Below are positions 23,952 through 34,060 of a stretch of DNA of 64,000 nucleotides, in pieces. This DNA comes from Bog-473 sp963840435 (lineage in GTDB: Bacteria; Actinomycetota; Acidimicrobiia; Acidimicrobiales; RAAP-2). Location of the stretch: contig CAWIYY010000008.1 of assembly GCA_963840435.1 (NCBI GenBank), positions 124,001 to 188,000 of the forward strand. Direction: 5' to 3'. The notes under the pieces are model-generated. The model searched no databases. It saw only the letters and a program-made list of their open reading frames with translations, and had not been told where the DNA came from. Both the position numbers and the translations under genes were made by a program. Position 1 is the first letter of the stretch. Each line of letters starts with the position of its first letter.

Positions 23952-26533
23952 GCGTCGGCACACTCGAGCGGCCGGTCAACCGGTCGGCCCCCGAATCGAC
24001 TACCGGCGGAGTCCCGGCCCGCCGCGCCATGCTGCGCTGGGCCTGGCGCCTCTTCAAACGCGAGTGGCGCCAACAGCTGCTCATCTTGCTTCTCATCATT
24101 GTCGCAGTGGCCGCCGTTGTGGTCGGCTCTGCGGTCGCGGTCAATACACCACCGCCGTCCAATGCCGGGTTCGGCACGGCCCACGACTTGGCCACGTTCA
24201 ACTTGTCGGCTGCAACGACCAAGTCGCCGTCGACCAGTCCGGCGCATGTCGAAGCGGAAATTGCTGCGCTGCAGCGGCACTTCCGACCCGTGCAGGTCAT
24301 TGAGAACGAGGAATTCTCTGTCCCGGGCACCAATCAGACGTATCAGCTCCGTGCACAGAATCCGCGCGGCCCCTACGGCGGACCGATGCTGCAGTTACTG
24401 TCGGGCCACTACCCGACCGGGTCGAACCAGATCGCCCTGACACCAGGCTTGGCGTCGGAGCTCAACCTGAAGGTCGGCGACACCTGGCCCCAGGGCGGCA
24501 AGACCGTCGTGGGCATCGTGCAGAACCCTCAAAGCCTGCTCGACGAGTTCGCATTGGTGCCTCCTGGGTACGTGACCCACCCGAGCCAAGTGAGCGTGCT
24601 CTTCGATGCATCCTCCAACGCGTTGAAGGGCGGACTCGCGACAAACGTCACAACTGTTGGATCCGTCAACAACAACGTCTTCGGACCGGAGACCATCGTC
24701 CTGGCGTTGGCGACCGTCGGCATGCTCCTGATCGCTCTGGTCTCCATCGGCGGATTCACGGTGCTCGCCCAGCGTCGGATGCGCGCCCTCGGCCTGGTCG
24801 AGTCGATGGGGGCGACCGACCGCAACGTCCGGCTCGTCCTGGAGGCGAACGGCGTCATCGTCGGCGTTGTTGGTGCCGTGCTGGGATTCGCCCTCGGCCT
24901 GGTGGCCTGGTTTGCTTACCGGCCGCACAATCAGCAGAGCGCGCACCATCTCATCGCGATGTTCGCATTGCCGTGGAACGTGATCGCGCCGTCGATGGTT
25001 CTGGCAGTCATTGCGACCTTCTTCGCCGCCAGCTACCCCGCCCGCGCCATCACCCGCGTGCCCGTCGTCAGCGCGTTGGCCGGGCGCCCCGCCCCGCCCC
25101 GCCAGATCCACCGCTCACTAGTTCCCGGAATCGTGGCCCTTGTCATCGGATTCGTCTTCTTTTCCCTCTCAGGTGCCTCTGGAGGCGGCGGCGGGGTGAA
25201 GTGGTTGATCCCCGGGTTCGTCGCGTTGATCGCGGGGATCATCCTGGTGTCACCGTTCTTCCTGGCCCTCCTGGCCCGGCTGAGCGGCAAGTCGCCCATC
25301 GCCGTCCGCCTGCCGCTGCGCGACATGGCGCGGTACCGGGCTCGCTCCGGCTCCGCGCTGTCGGCCATCAGTCTCGGTGTCATGATCGCGGTGATCATCT
25401 GTGCCGTGGCCGTCGCCCGCTACTCCAATGTCTTCGATTACGTCGGACCGAACATGGCGGCGAACGCGATCAACGTCTACAGCCCGAACAGCGAAGGCAC
25501 TCCATTTGCCGTCGGGCCCGGTGCCAACGGCGCAAATGGAACGGCGCCGGCGACGCCCAGCATCGAGTCCCAGGAGGCGACCGTCCACGCCATCGCTTCT
25601 GCGGTCGGAGCCACCGCCGTCGTGGAGTTGGAGACCCCCGCGATCAACCTGCAGAACCCAAGCGGCAACGGGCGCCAGTGGAACGGGGCAATCTATGTTG
25701 CGACACCGACGCTCCTCCGGGCCTATGGCATCAACCCCAGGTCCATTCCGTCCAACGTGGACGTCCTCACGTCACGGCCCGGACTCTCAGGCTCGGGCGT
25801 CCAGCTCACCTCCGGCAGCGGAAAGGGCTTCGGCGGGACGGATGGTGGCGGTGGATTGGGTTCCGGTCAAGGCAACACGAACCCATGTCCGCCCAGCTCG
25901 TGCGTCTCTCACCCGGTAGTCCAGGAGGAGAGCCTGCTGCCTTCGGGCACCTCGGCGCCCAACACGGTCATCACCGAAAGTGCGCTCCACAGGCTCCACG
26001 TCGCGAACCAGAACAGTCTTGACGGTTGGGCTCTGCAAGCCAACGGAGCGATCACCTCCGCACAGATCACCAACGCCCAATCGCTGGCGGCCAGCAACAG
26101 TCTGAGTGTCGAATCGAAGAACGACGCGCCGACATCCGCCGAGATCGTGAACTGGGCCACTGTGTTCGGCATTGCGCTTGCTCTGGGCATCCTCGCCATG
26201 AGCGTGGGCCTCATCCGTAGCGAGACGGCGAGCGAGCTGCGCACGCTGACCGCAGCGGGTGCCAGTTCCCGAACTCGGCGCACGCTGACGGCGGTGACCG
26301 CCGGAGGCCTCGCCTTCCTCGGCGCGCTACTCGGCACGATTGCGGCCTACATCGGCCTGGCCGGATGGTTCCGTTCGAACTCATTGGAGGGCGGCCTGTC
26401 CGACATCATCAATCACGTACCGTGGAGCAACCTGTTCCTCATCGTGATCGCTATGCCGGTGGTCGCCACTCTCATCGGCTGGGTGCTGGCGGGACGGGAC
26501 CCGGCGGGGATCTCCACACGACCGATGGAGTAG
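23948..26533 (+). CDS. FtsX-like ABC permease
   Basis: The 861-residue membrane protein has one helix near residues 36-60, a ~180-residue external domain, three helices around 240-360 (VGMLLIALVSIGGFTVLAQRRMRALGLVESMGAT, the FtsX motif), further helices near 390-450 and 475-490, a second external domain of ~250 residues, and three final helices. This is the duplicated FtsX layout of large permeases in Gram-positive bacteria. With the preceding ATPase it forms a type VII ABC system, for antibiotic resistance, lipid or peptide export. The PadR control suggests a response to a toxic compound. Confidence 0.88.
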   Translation: MSVGTLERPVNRSAPESTTGGVPARRAMLRWAWRLFKREWRQQLLILLLIIVAVAAVVVGSAVAVNTPPPSNAGFGTAHDLATFNLSAATTKSPSTSPAHVEAEIAALQRHFRPVQVIENEEFSVPGTNQTYQLRAQNPRGPYGGPMLQLLSGHYPTGSNQIALTPGLASELNLKVGDTWPQGGKTVVGIVQNPQSLLDEFALVPPGYVTHPSQVSVLFDASSNALKGGLATNVTTVGSVNNNVFGPETIVLALATVGMLLIALVSIGGFTVLAQRRMRALGLVESMGATDRNVRLVLEANGVIVGVVGAVLGFALGLVAWFAYRPHNQQSAHHLIAMFALPWNVIAPSMVLAVIATFFAASYPARAITRVPVVSALAGRPAPPRQIHRSLVPGIVALVIGFVFFSLSGASGGGGGVKWLIPGFVALIAGIILVSPFFLALLARLSGKSPIAVRLPLRDMARYRARSGSALSAISLGVMIAVIICAVAVARYSNVFDYVGPNMAANAINVYSPNSEGTPFAVGPGANGANGTAPATPSIESQEATVHAIASAVGATAVVELETPAINLQNPSGNGRQWNGAIYVATPTLLRAYGINPRSIPSNVDVLTSRPGLSGSGVQLTSGSGKGFGGTDGGGGLGSGQGNTNPCPPSSCVSHPVVQEESLLPSGTSAPNTVITESALHRLHVANQNSLDGWALQANGAITSAQITNAQSLAASNSLSVESKNDAPTSAEIVNWATVFGIALALGILAMSVGLIRSETASELRTLTAAGASSRTRRTLTAVTAGGLAFLGALLGTIAAYIGLAGWFRSNSLEGGLSDIINHVPWSNLFLIVIAMPVVATLIGWVLAGRDPAGISTRPME

Positions 26534-26736
26534 GTGAGAAAACCGAGGCGTTCCGTGACCGCCTGCCGGGTGAGCCGCAGGACAGCCGATAGGGTCTGGG
26601 CCGATGATCGATCTTCGCCGATTCACCCAGGCTTCATCGACCACTTGAGGCACAGGCTTCCGGTGGCACCCGCATTGTCATCGGGACGGCTGTGCCCAAG
26701 AGTGACGCACGCAGCCGCGCCGCCTACGCTCTCTGA

Positions 26737-27399
26737 ATGAGCCCCCGGATCGATGCAACCCGGCAGTGGCGAGATCCTCGGGCGAGTGTCCGAGTCGGAA
26801 TCGCAGCGTCACTCGGAGTTGTGGCCGGAGTCGTCGCATGCCTGTTCACGTTTTGGCAAGGAGCGACGCTCATCGGCTGGGACGTCTACTCACTCTTCCT
26901 CATGATGTGGATCTGGTGGGTTGTATGGGGACTGAACGCCGAAGAATGTAGAGAACGGGCCAACAGGGAAGACCCCAGTCTCCGACTCACCGAGCTCATG
27001 GTCCTCTCTGCGGGAGTCGCCGTGCTGGCCGCCGTCGGGATGGCCCTGATCCGAGCGGGGAACGCCACCGGAGCCACGAAGGCATACCTGATTGCCCTCG
27101 GGGTGGTCAGTGTGGCCTTGGCCTGGGCCCTGGTCCATACGATCTTCACGCTCCGATACGCCCGTTCGTTCTACTCCAACCCAGTTGGTGGGATCGACTT
27201 CAACGAGGATGATCCCCCTACCTATCTGGACTTCGCGTACCTGGCCCTGACCATCGGCATGACGTTCCAGGTTTCCGACACGAACCTCACCACCAAGGGG
27301 ATACGACGGGTTGCTCTGGCACACGCCCTCCTCTCGTACCTGTTCGGGGCGGTAATCCTCGCGCTCGTCATCAACGTCGTTTCCAGTCTCCTCCACTGA
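26737..27399 (+). CDS. DUF1345 family membrane protein
   Basis: The 220-residue protein has about six membrane helices and the DUF1345 signature: HTIFTLRYAR, GGIDFNEDDPPTYLDFAYLALTIGMTFQVSDT and an IRR-x-ALAHALLSYLFGAVILAL end. The family is widespread in soil bacteria and its function is unknown. The gene stands alone; 203 bp without a gene separate it from the ABC operon. Confidence 0.85.
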   Translation: MSPRIDATRQWRDPRASVRVGIAASLGVVAGVVACLFTFWQGATLIGWDVYSLFLMMWIWWVVWGLNAEECRERANREDPSLRLTELMVLSAGVAVLAAVGMALIRAGNATGATKAYLIALGVVSVALAWALVHTIFTLRYARSFYSNPVGGIDFNEDDPPTYLDFAYLALTIGMTFQVSDTNLTTKGIRRVALAHALLSYLFGAVILALVINVVSSLLH

Positions 27400-27537
27400 C
27401 TCGAGGACACGCCTCCCGCTCGTCAGACCGCCACCGTCGGGACAGCTCGGTCGGGTTCGCCTCGGGGTCACCCATGGGCGCCGTCTTCGCGGGGAGCAGG
27501 TCTGGAAGAGATGCACTCTGGCCCTGACCCGTCGGGG

Positions 27538-28728
27538 TCAGCCCAGTCGGTAGAGCTTCTGCCCGTTCTCGGCGAGAATCTTGCGGCGAGACTCTGGGCG
27601 AAGCGTCGCCATCGCCTCACGCACGTGCTCGAGCGGCTTGGGCCAGAGCGCCGTCGGATGGGGAAAGTCGGTTTCGAACATGATGTTGTTCTCGCCCACC
27701 TTGTCCACCAGATCCTGAAGATTGCCACGTCCCGTCTCGAACCACATGGTGGCGAACCAGTTCGTCTTGAAGTACTCCGATGGTGCCCGGCCAAGCTCGG
27801 CCGCCTGCACGGGGGCGTTCTCGGGGAGTTCCCAGTCCATTGTCTCGAGGATGAACGGCACCCAGCCGATCCCGCTCTCGACGGACACCATCTTGAGCTT
27901 GGGAAAACGGTCGAAGAGGCCCGAAAAGATGGTGTTGATAACCACGCGGGCATTCCCGATGAAAAGCATCGAACCGCCGATGGCAGGCTTCACGAATTCA
28001 TCCTGGGATGCCCAGAAGTACTCGCCGAAGAAGTTCATTGCCGTCAGGCTTGCTCCGATGTGGAAGTGGATCGGGAGTTCGAGGTCTGCGCAGACCTCCC
28101 AGAGGGGGTCCCAGGCGACGTTAGCGAGGTCCGGGGACCCGAGGTCTTGGGGATCCGACGTCATGTTGATCCCTCGGAGGCCCAGTTCTGCCACGCGCTG
28201 CGCCTCTCGCACGCAAGCGTCGATGTCCCAGGCGGGCAGGATCGGCATAGGGAGGAGGCGGTTGTTCGTGCGCTCTTGAATCTCGGCCCGAGAGTCATTG
28301 AAGATCTCGACGCACAGGCTACGAAGGACGTTGTCCTTCACGTCTGCTAGCGCCTGGCCGCCCAACCCGAGGGCGTTGGGATAGAGGACCTGGTGCTGGA
28401 TCCCCATGTCGTCGAGAACCTCCAGACGAGCGTCGATGTCCCACGCGGCGACATGGGCCCTCTCGAAATCCCACTCGATCATCGATTCCAGGAACGGATG
28501 CTTGACGCCCTCCCGGTCGATGGTGCTGCCGCCGCCCGCCTTTCCCAGAGGTATTCCCTCGACGACCCACGTGCGCTCACCTTCGACGTCTTCGACGTGA
28601 AGGATCTGGTCCTTGTAGGCAGCAGGGGCCCGCTTCGTCCACAGGTCGTCGACGTCGGTGAAATGCGAGTCAGCGTCTAGGACGGCAAGTCGCTCAGGCA
28701 CTTCCGAGGCGAGAGTCATGACATCCAT
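27538..28728 (-). CDS. Amidohydrolase-2 family protein (TIM-barrel metal hydrolase)
   Basis: The 396-residue protein belongs to the amidohydrolase-2 family (ACMSD/gamma-resorcylate decarboxylase type). The first metal motif is DADSHFTD (about residue 18-25), a His ligand is in PIHFHIGAS, and the final Asp is in FETDFPHPTALWP. Enzymes of this group decarboxylate or hydrolyse aromatic and heterocyclic acids. Related proteins lie at 29392-30537 and 42913-44172. It begins 265 bp after the VOC gene and may have its own promoter. Confidence 0.85.
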   Translation of the reverse strand: MDVMTLASEVPERLAVLDADSHFTDVDDLWTKRAPAAYKDQILHVEDVEGERTWVVEGIPLGKAGGGSTIDREGVKHPFLESMIEWDFERAHVAAWDIDARLEVLDDMGIQHQVLYPNALGLGGQALADVKDNVLRSLCVEIFNDSRAEIQERTNNRLLPMPILPAWDIDACVREAQRVAELGLRGINMTSDPQDLGSPDLANVAWDPLWEVCADLELPIHFHIGASLTAMNFFGEYFWASQDEFVKPAIGGSMLFIGNARVVINTIFSGLFDRFPKLKMVSVESGIGWVPFILETMDWELPENAPVQAAELGRAPSEYFKTNWFATMWFETGRGNLQDLVDKVGENNIMFETDFPHPTALWPKPLEHVREAMATLRPESRRKILAENGQKLYRLG

Positions 28729-28993
28729 CCTTCAGGGTCGACGAGCAGGGGGCCGACTCACCCCCCTTTGGCCTGAGGTTAGCCGGTGGACGTTCTCGTC
28801 AGAACGCAGCATCCGAGGCCGTGCTCTTCACCAACAGGTCGTCTCAGTCGTCTTTGCTGGCAGGTGCGCTCCGGCCTAGGGCCTGGTCTCAGAGCGTGGA
28901 TCTCGTGAGCGCAGTGCAGGTTGACCGGGCCACCCAAACGCTTGGTGATACGCCGTGCCGCTCAGGCTCTACTGAGGCGTGGGCGGGAACGAC

Positions 28994-29356
28994 TCACCTC
29001 GGACGGCTCACCTCGAAGCGGTTGCCATCGGGATCGAAAAAGAAGAATCGTTCATTGTCGGCGCCTGGCGCCACTTCGGTGACCTCTACCCCGGCGGCGG
29101 CCAGCCGGTCGTGGACAGGGTCAGGTGCACCATCGATGACAACGACGACATAGGACGTAAGGCTCTGGTCGATGCGGTCGCGCTCCGCGCCCGGGGGGAG
29201 CTGCCACAGAGTCAGGACCGCTCCCGCCAGGGGAAACGAGGCGAGGCGCTCGGCCGCGTCCTGGGGACTGACGAACACAGGCTCGATTTTGAGCCGGTCC
29301 CGGTACCAGGTCACCGATGCGTCGAGGTCGCTGACGCGCAAGACGGTGGTGACCAT
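28994..29356 (-). CDS. VOC/glyoxalase-like protein
   Basis: The 120-residue protein is a single vicinal-oxygen-chelate unit (VTTVLRVSDLDASVTWYRDRLKIEPVF, ending FFFFDPDGNRFEVSRPR). VOC proteins act as dimers in glyoxalase, ring-cleavage dioxygenase and resistance roles; the terminal Glu of GNRFEV is a metal ligand. It follows an amidohydrolase gene by 35 bp on the same strand, which hints at a shared catabolic role. Confidence 0.85.
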   Translation of the reverse strand: MVTTVLRVSDLDASVTWYRDRLKIEPVFVSPQDAAERLASFPLAGAVLTLWQLPPGAERDRIDQSLTSYVVVVIDGAPDPVHDRLAAAGVEVTEVAPGADNERFFFFDPDGNRFEVSRPR

Positions 29357-29391
29357 TGTGACTGGGCCCAAAGCGCCGGCGGTACGGCTGT

Positions 29392-30537
29392 TCACCGGCC
29401 GAGCAGCCAATCGACGTTGCCCCGATACAGCCCGTCGGTGGTCTGGTCCACGGGCGGTCCTCCCGCCGACTGGAAGTCCTCCAACGGACGGGCCAGCCCC
29501 TCGGCGTGGGGATAGTCGCTCCCGAACATGAACAGATCCCCAACGGCTGCGGTCAACCGCTGGGGCCGCTCGAACCCGAACGTCGCGATCCGCACTTGGC
29601 GTCGCAGGTAGTCGCTCGGGTCGAGCGGCAGCCGATCGGACCTGAGCCCGTTGTACTCGGCATGAAAGCGATAGCTGGCGTCGATGGCCGGAAGGAACTG
29701 GGCGAACCACGAGGACGTGAACTCGACCAGACCGACCCGGAGTTCGGGGTGACGTTCGAGCACCCCTCCCACACTCAGGTCCTGGAGGGCGAGCATCGGC
29801 GTCACGGAGATGGAGAGGGACATCAGGAGGGGCTCGACCGGATTGGCGTCACTCACGTACCAGGCGTCGTCGAATGGGCGGGCACCGTCGGAGATGTGAA
29901 ACATCACGGCGATCCCGCTGCGTTCGAACGCTGACCAACATCGATCCAGATCGGGGTGGGAAAAGGGCAGCCCGTCCACCGGGCCGATCGGAACCATGGC
30001 CGCCTCGACGCCTCCCTCGGCCAGTACGGAGAGCTGCCCCTCGAGCCAGTCCGGGTCGCGAAGAGAGACGTGTCCCACCGGTCGCAGACGGCCGGCGGCT
30101 GCGGGTCGGAGGCCCTCGACCGCCCACCGGTTCCAAGCCGCCATGTTGGCGAGTTGCGCTTCGGGTTGACCTTCGAGGGCGCGCACCCAAAACAGCCCGA
30201 AGTTGGGAAACACGACGGCTTCATCGATCCCCTGCCGATCCAGGAGGGCAACACGCGCCGCAGGGTCGACGTCGTGGGCCGCGACGGCCTCCTCGAACCG
30301 CGCCGGCGCCGGCTCTCCTCGACGCTGGCGGGCGCGGTACGCCCCCATCGTGGGCACGTCCCCAGGCGCTTGGGCCTCGGCCAGGTGGATGCGTCTGCCG
30401 TCGGGAGCGGTCAACCAGGCGTACCCGAGCTCGTCATCGGCGATGGACACGGCGAGCTCCTTGCGACCCGCCGGCAGGTGGTCGGCCCACATGGTTCGGG
30501 TTTCGAGCATGTGGGTGTCGGCATCGATCACTCTCAC
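29392..30537 (-). CDS. Amidohydrolase-2 family protein
   Basis: The 381-residue protein starts at GTG 30537 with the metal motif VIDADTHMLE. It continues with the family's barrel: VMFHISDGARPF for a His ligand and MFGSDYPHAEG for the last Asp. It is a diverged paralogue of the products at 27538-28728 and 42913-44172. Together with the VOC protein it probably forms a two-gene operon for degradation of an unknown, perhaps aromatic, acid. Confidence 0.85.
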   Translation of the reverse strand: MRVIDADTHMLETRTMWADHLPAGRKELAVSIADDELGYAWLTAPDGRRIHLAEAQAPGDVPTMGAYRARQRRGEPAPARFEEAVAAHDVDPAARVALLDRQGIDEAVVFPNFGLFWVRALEGQPEAQLANMAAWNRWAVEGLRPAAAGRLRPVGHVSLRDPDWLEGQLSVLAEGGVEAAMVPIGPVDGLPFSHPDLDRCWSAFERSGIAVMFHISDGARPFDDAWYVSDANPVEPLLMSLSISVTPMLALQDLSVGGVLERHPELRVGLVEFTSSWFAQFLPAIDASYRFHAEYNGLRSDRLPLDPSDYLRRQVRIATFGFERPQRLTAAVGDLFMFGSDYPHAEGLARPLEDFQSAGGPPVDQTTDGLYRGNVDWLLGR

Positions 30538-30810
30538 GCCACAAAGCGTAGATTGCCGGACCGATGCCCGTCCCGATCCGGGCGGTGCCGCTCGGGTGCT
30601 GCAACAGCGCTGGAATGAGGCGGTCGACGTCCCCGAGCTCGGACTAGAAGGGCTGCTGACCAGAACCTCACGCTCCAACAGCCGCAGCCGGAGAGGTGAA
30701 GCAGTTCGAACCCTCGGCCTCTCGATTCGAAGACGTCGATCTCAGTGCTTGGACGAGGCACGTCCAGAGATCAAGCCACTTGGTAACGGTGTCTCGATTG
30801 GGAATTGCGG

Positions 30811-31581
30811 CTACCGAAAGGGGTAGGCCGCGACGGCGCGCTCGAGTTGGGTCCAGACGTGGGCCGGATCTCCCGAAGGTGTGGCGGCCACCACGACGCT
30901 GCTGCTGTGGGAGCGGGTCGTGACGTAGCAGGCCACCTCATGGAAGTGGTGGTGATCGATGGTCGTCACGTAATTGTCGGTTACGCAGGATCTCACTGCA
31001 CCTGCCGTTCCGACCGATTCCGCCGTAGCGTCCTCGTGGACCGAGACGGCGTCGTCGTGGAGCAGGTGGGAGAGACGGAACGCGGCCCAGTCCTGCAGGG
31101 TCTCGTGACCCTGACGGGGAGTGACATTGAGGTAGCCCAGGTAGGTCCCGGCCGAGTTGCGAAGCGCCACGGACAGCGTTCCCGGATCGCCCTCGACCGT
31201 ACGAAACCCAGGAGGTGAGGACAGCGTTCCGAGCCCAGAAGGAACGTTGAGCCGGGCCCAACTCGCCGGCGGAATGGTTGTCGCGAGCCAATCAAACGAC
31301 CCATGTGGTGCCGAGTTCGCAGAGTCCGAATGAGCAATGCTCGCCTTGGTCGTGCCCACAGCTTGGGCCTTCGACACCGGCCACTCGGCGGAGCCGATGC
31401 TGCCCGCCACTGCCACCAACGCCACAGCCGAAACAATCCCGATGGTAAGGCGCGCGGCGAACCGGATGATTGGATTCCGCGTGGGCCGCTGCTGGGCAGC
31501 CCGCGTCTCCGTGGATTGAGTCAGCCGAGTCACGTATCGACATACGCCGCGACGAGTTGAAAAGTTTGCCCATCGATTCAT
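30811..31581 (-). CDS. Membrane-anchored exported protein of unknown function
   Basis: The ~256-residue protein has a basic N-terminal part, a membrane helix (LTIGIVSAVALVAVAGSIG) and a ~190-residue external domain with His-rich and Cys-containing parts (SCVTDNYVTTIDHHHFHEVACYV). I do not recognise a family. The start is uncertain: ATG 31581 and GTG 31530 are both possible, and the frame is open up to 31698. It is divergent from the Pro-rich secreted protein that follows. Confidence 0.6.
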   Translation of the reverse strand: MNRWANFSTRRGVCRYVTRLTQSTETRAAQQRPTRNPIIRFAARLTIGIVSAVALVAVAGSIGSAEWPVSKAQAVGTTKASIAHSDSANSAPHGSFDWLATTIPPASWARLNVPSGLGTLSSPPGFRTVEGDPGTLSVALRNSAGTYLGYLNVTPRQGHETLQDWAAFRLSHLLHDDAVSVHEDATAESVGTAGAVRSCVTDNYVTTIDHHHFHEVACYVTTRSHSSSVVVAATPSGDPAHVWTQLERAVAAYPFR

Positions 31582-31698
31582 TAATCGATTTCTTATGACT
31601 CCCAATGAACTCTTGTGCGCGTTCCACCGTAGGTCGTTCGAAGCCCGAGATCGCCAGAGATCAGACGGCAACGGCCCCACACGTTCAAAGGACATCAC

Positions 31699-32094
31699 GT
31701 GACCAAACGACTAGGAATCATCACCGCGGTGATCGCGGCTCTCGTGGCGGGCGGTCTGGCTCTCGGGCTCGGCCTCATGTCGAACTCCCACTCCACCGCC
31801 ATCACACCCGCGCCTGCTGCGCACACCATCACCACGCCGCCAGTGCCGCCGACGACCGCTGTGCGAGCGCCGGCGACAACGCCGCCGTCCACCGTGCCAC
31901 CTCCGACGCCGACGACGGCACCGACGGCACCTCCGGTGGCTACGGCGCCGACCACGGTGCCACCTCCGACGCCGACGACGGTCGCTCCCGCGCCTTCACC
32001 GCCGGCCGTCGTCAACGGTATTGCTCAGGACAATGGCGGCGACCATGACGCCGACAACAACGGAGGGCCGAGCGATGGCGACGGCAACCTCTGA
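31699..32094 (+). CDS. Secreted Pro/Thr-rich protein
   Basis: The 131-residue protein has an N-terminal hydrophobic signal or anchor (residues 5-27) and then a low-complexity tract of Pro, Thr, Val and Ala in PPPTPTT units repeated twice, ending in an acidic Asp/Gly/Asn tail. Such stretches act as cell-wall spacers and are often glycosylated. AAAGGA lies before the GTG start. The next gene overlaps its end by 20 bp, so the two are probably one operon. Confidence 0.7.
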   Translation: MTKRLGIITAVIAALVAGGLALGLGLMSNSHSTAITPAPAAHTITTPPVPPTTAVRAPATTPPSTVPPPTPTTAPTAPPVATAPTTVPPPTPTTVAPAPSPPAVVNGIAQDNGGDHDADNNGGPSDGDGNL

Positions 32095-32602
32095 TCAGAT
32101 GACGTTGCTCCGACGCCACTGGAGTCGAGTCCAACGTCGACCCGCCTTCCTCGCCGCCTTCGTGGTCCGTTTGGTGTGCGTCGGTCTGCTCGTCTGGGTG
32201 GCCGCCATCCACCTTCACCTGTGGTCGGAGGGATACCGCGACATCCCGACCGTCGGCCCTCTCTTCTTGGCGGACGCCGTGGGCGGCTTCCTGCTGGCGG
32301 CAGTCCTCCTGGTGTGGTCGCGGCCGCTCGCCGGGCTCCTGGGGACCGGATTCATGATCTCGACCCTCGGAGGACTCGTCATCAGCCTCAATTTCGGCTT
32401 GTTCGGCTTTCGGGAATCGTCGGGGGCGTCCTTCGTGATCGAGACGATCATCTTGGAGTCTGTCGGGGCGGTCGCTTTACTGGGCTGGACGGTCGTCGCC
32501 TGGCACGATTGGACCCAGAGCCGGTTCAGTGGCCGCGAGGCCACCTGCGAGTCGGGATCGCCCGCCTTCCCCGGGGCCGAGCGCCCTCTTGGCGCTCTCT
32601 AG
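32075..32602 (+). CDS. Four-helix membrane protein of unknown function
   Basis: The 175-residue protein has about four membrane helices (residues ~25-45, 60-80, 87-107, 118-140) and a short cytoplasmic tail. The start ATG 32075 has GGAGGG seven bases upstream and lies within the end of the preceding gene. No family is recognised with confidence; size and layout resemble DoxX-like or DUF small membrane proteins. Confidence 0.7.
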   Translation: MATATSDQMTLLRRHWSRVQRRPAFLAAFVVRLVCVGLLVWVAAIHLHLWSEGYRDIPTVGPLFLADAVGGFLLAAVLLVWSRPLAGLLGTGFMISTLGGLVISLNFGLFGFRESSGASFVIETIILESVGAVALLGWTVVAWHDWTQSRFSGREATCESGSPAFPGAERPLGAL

Positions 32603-32846
32603 TCCTCTGACGGTCGGACGTTCCAGCTGGAGGAACCTGGTCCGCTTGGCAGTCGTGGGCTGAAAGACGTGCCCATTGCGAGAGCGGATCTTTTCTCGAC
32701 AAGGGTCCGCTCAGACTGCGCTTCCGGCTCCGGCCCAACCCGGCTCAGACTGCACCTGGCTCTCCCGGTTTGCCACAGGGCTCAAACCCCCGAGTGCGAA
32801 TGCCGGGGTCCGCAGATAGGACCGTCCCGGGCCAATGAGTTCTGAT

Positions 32847-33785
32847 TCAGAGTCGGATGACGGCCTTGCCGCGCAGGCCACCACGGCGGAGGTCGTCCAG
32901 TACTTTCGCAGCGTCGGCGAGTGCAACGGTAGATCGGATGCGTGCTGTGATGGTGCCGTCCGCGAGCATCTGGGCGACCGTGGCCAGCCCCTCAGGCGAT
33001 ATCAGAGGATTCGCGTTGGAGGAGTGGTTGTGCGCGGTGATCTGGTGCTCAGCAAACCAACCTTCGTCCGCAGCAAAGATCGTCGAGACGAGGCGGCCTC
33101 CGGGACGGATGACCTCGGCGTCGCGGCGGATGGCGTCCGGGCCGTTGACCAAGTCAAGAACGGAATCGACGCCGTCGGTATGATCGGCGCGCAGCGCATC
33201 GATCACGTCGACGGCCTGGCTGTCGTACACCTCCTCGGCCCCGAGATGACGCGCCTCGTCGGCGTCGCCGCGCACGGTCGCGATGACATGTGCGCCGCGG
33301 GAGCGGGCCATCTGCACGGCATAGCCGCCGACCCCGCCGGTCGCGCCCATGACCACGACGTGCTGGCCAACGGTCACCTCGAGCAACTCAACCGTCCGCA
33401 GTGCGGTCACCGCCGGAATGGGCAGCGCAGCGGCCTGGTCGTCGGCCACTCCGTCGGGAATACGGGCCAACGGCTCCATCGCGGCTGCAGGGGCGACCGC
33501 GGTGTAGTCGGCATAGGAACCGTGCGTCCGCGCCATGCCGAACACACGGTCGCCTGCCTGCAGGTCATGCGCGCCAGCCGGCACACGTTCGGCCACACCG
33601 GCGAAGTCAATGCCCACCACGAATGGATAGGACGAGGCCGCGGTCAGCCGTCCCAAGAGGTTGTTGTCCAGCGGATTAACTCCCGCGAACCGCACGCGAA
33701 TGAGCACGTCGGCATCCGCGGTCGGAACGGGAAGGTCGTGCACCCAAGCAGGCTCACCGAAACGACGGACAGCGAATGCACGCAC
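32847..33785 (-). CDS. NADPH:quinone reductase-like MDR protein
   Basis: The 312-residue protein is a zinc-free MDR enzyme: VRFAGVNPLDNNLLGRL, VVGIDFAGVAERVPAGAHDLQAGDRVFG and the NADP motif VVVMGATGGVGGYAVQMARSRGA. GTG 33785 is supported by GGAGGT five bases upstream. It is a paralogue, at family level, of the product of 18204-19148. No neighbour points to a specific substrate. Confidence 0.85.
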   Translation of the reverse strand: MRAFAVRRFGEPAWVHDLPVPTADADVLIRVRFAGVNPLDNNLLGRLTAASSYPFVVGIDFAGVAERVPAGAHDLQAGDRVFGMARTHGSYADYTAVAPAAAMEPLARIPDGVADDQAAALPIPAVTALRTVELLEVTVGQHVVVMGATGGVGGYAVQMARSRGAHVIATVRGDADEARHLGAEEVYDSQAVDVIDALRADHTDGVDSVLDLVNGPDAIRRDAEVIRPGGRLVSTIFAADEGWFAEHQITAHNHSSNANPLISPEGLATVAQMLADGTITARIRSTVALADAAKVLDDLRRGGLRGKAVIRL

Positions 33786-34060
33786 GCGGACCTCCACACC
33801 CTGGCGTCCTCGAATATATCCCCACCGGGAACCGCAGGCCTTCGGCTGCATCCTGGCTGGACCCAGACGACGCCATCAACCGAACCATTGGCGTCGCCAC
33901 CACGGTCCGGCGCTTGCCCTTCTCGCCCCTAACCCGAGGAAGTCGGCACCGTCACAGGCAGGTCATACGGTCCAAGTAATGACACATCAGACCTGGTGGG
34001 TGCGGCGGAGGCCCGGGTCGCTGGGAGCGGTTGGGTGCCCGGTCGCGAGCGGAGGTGCGG

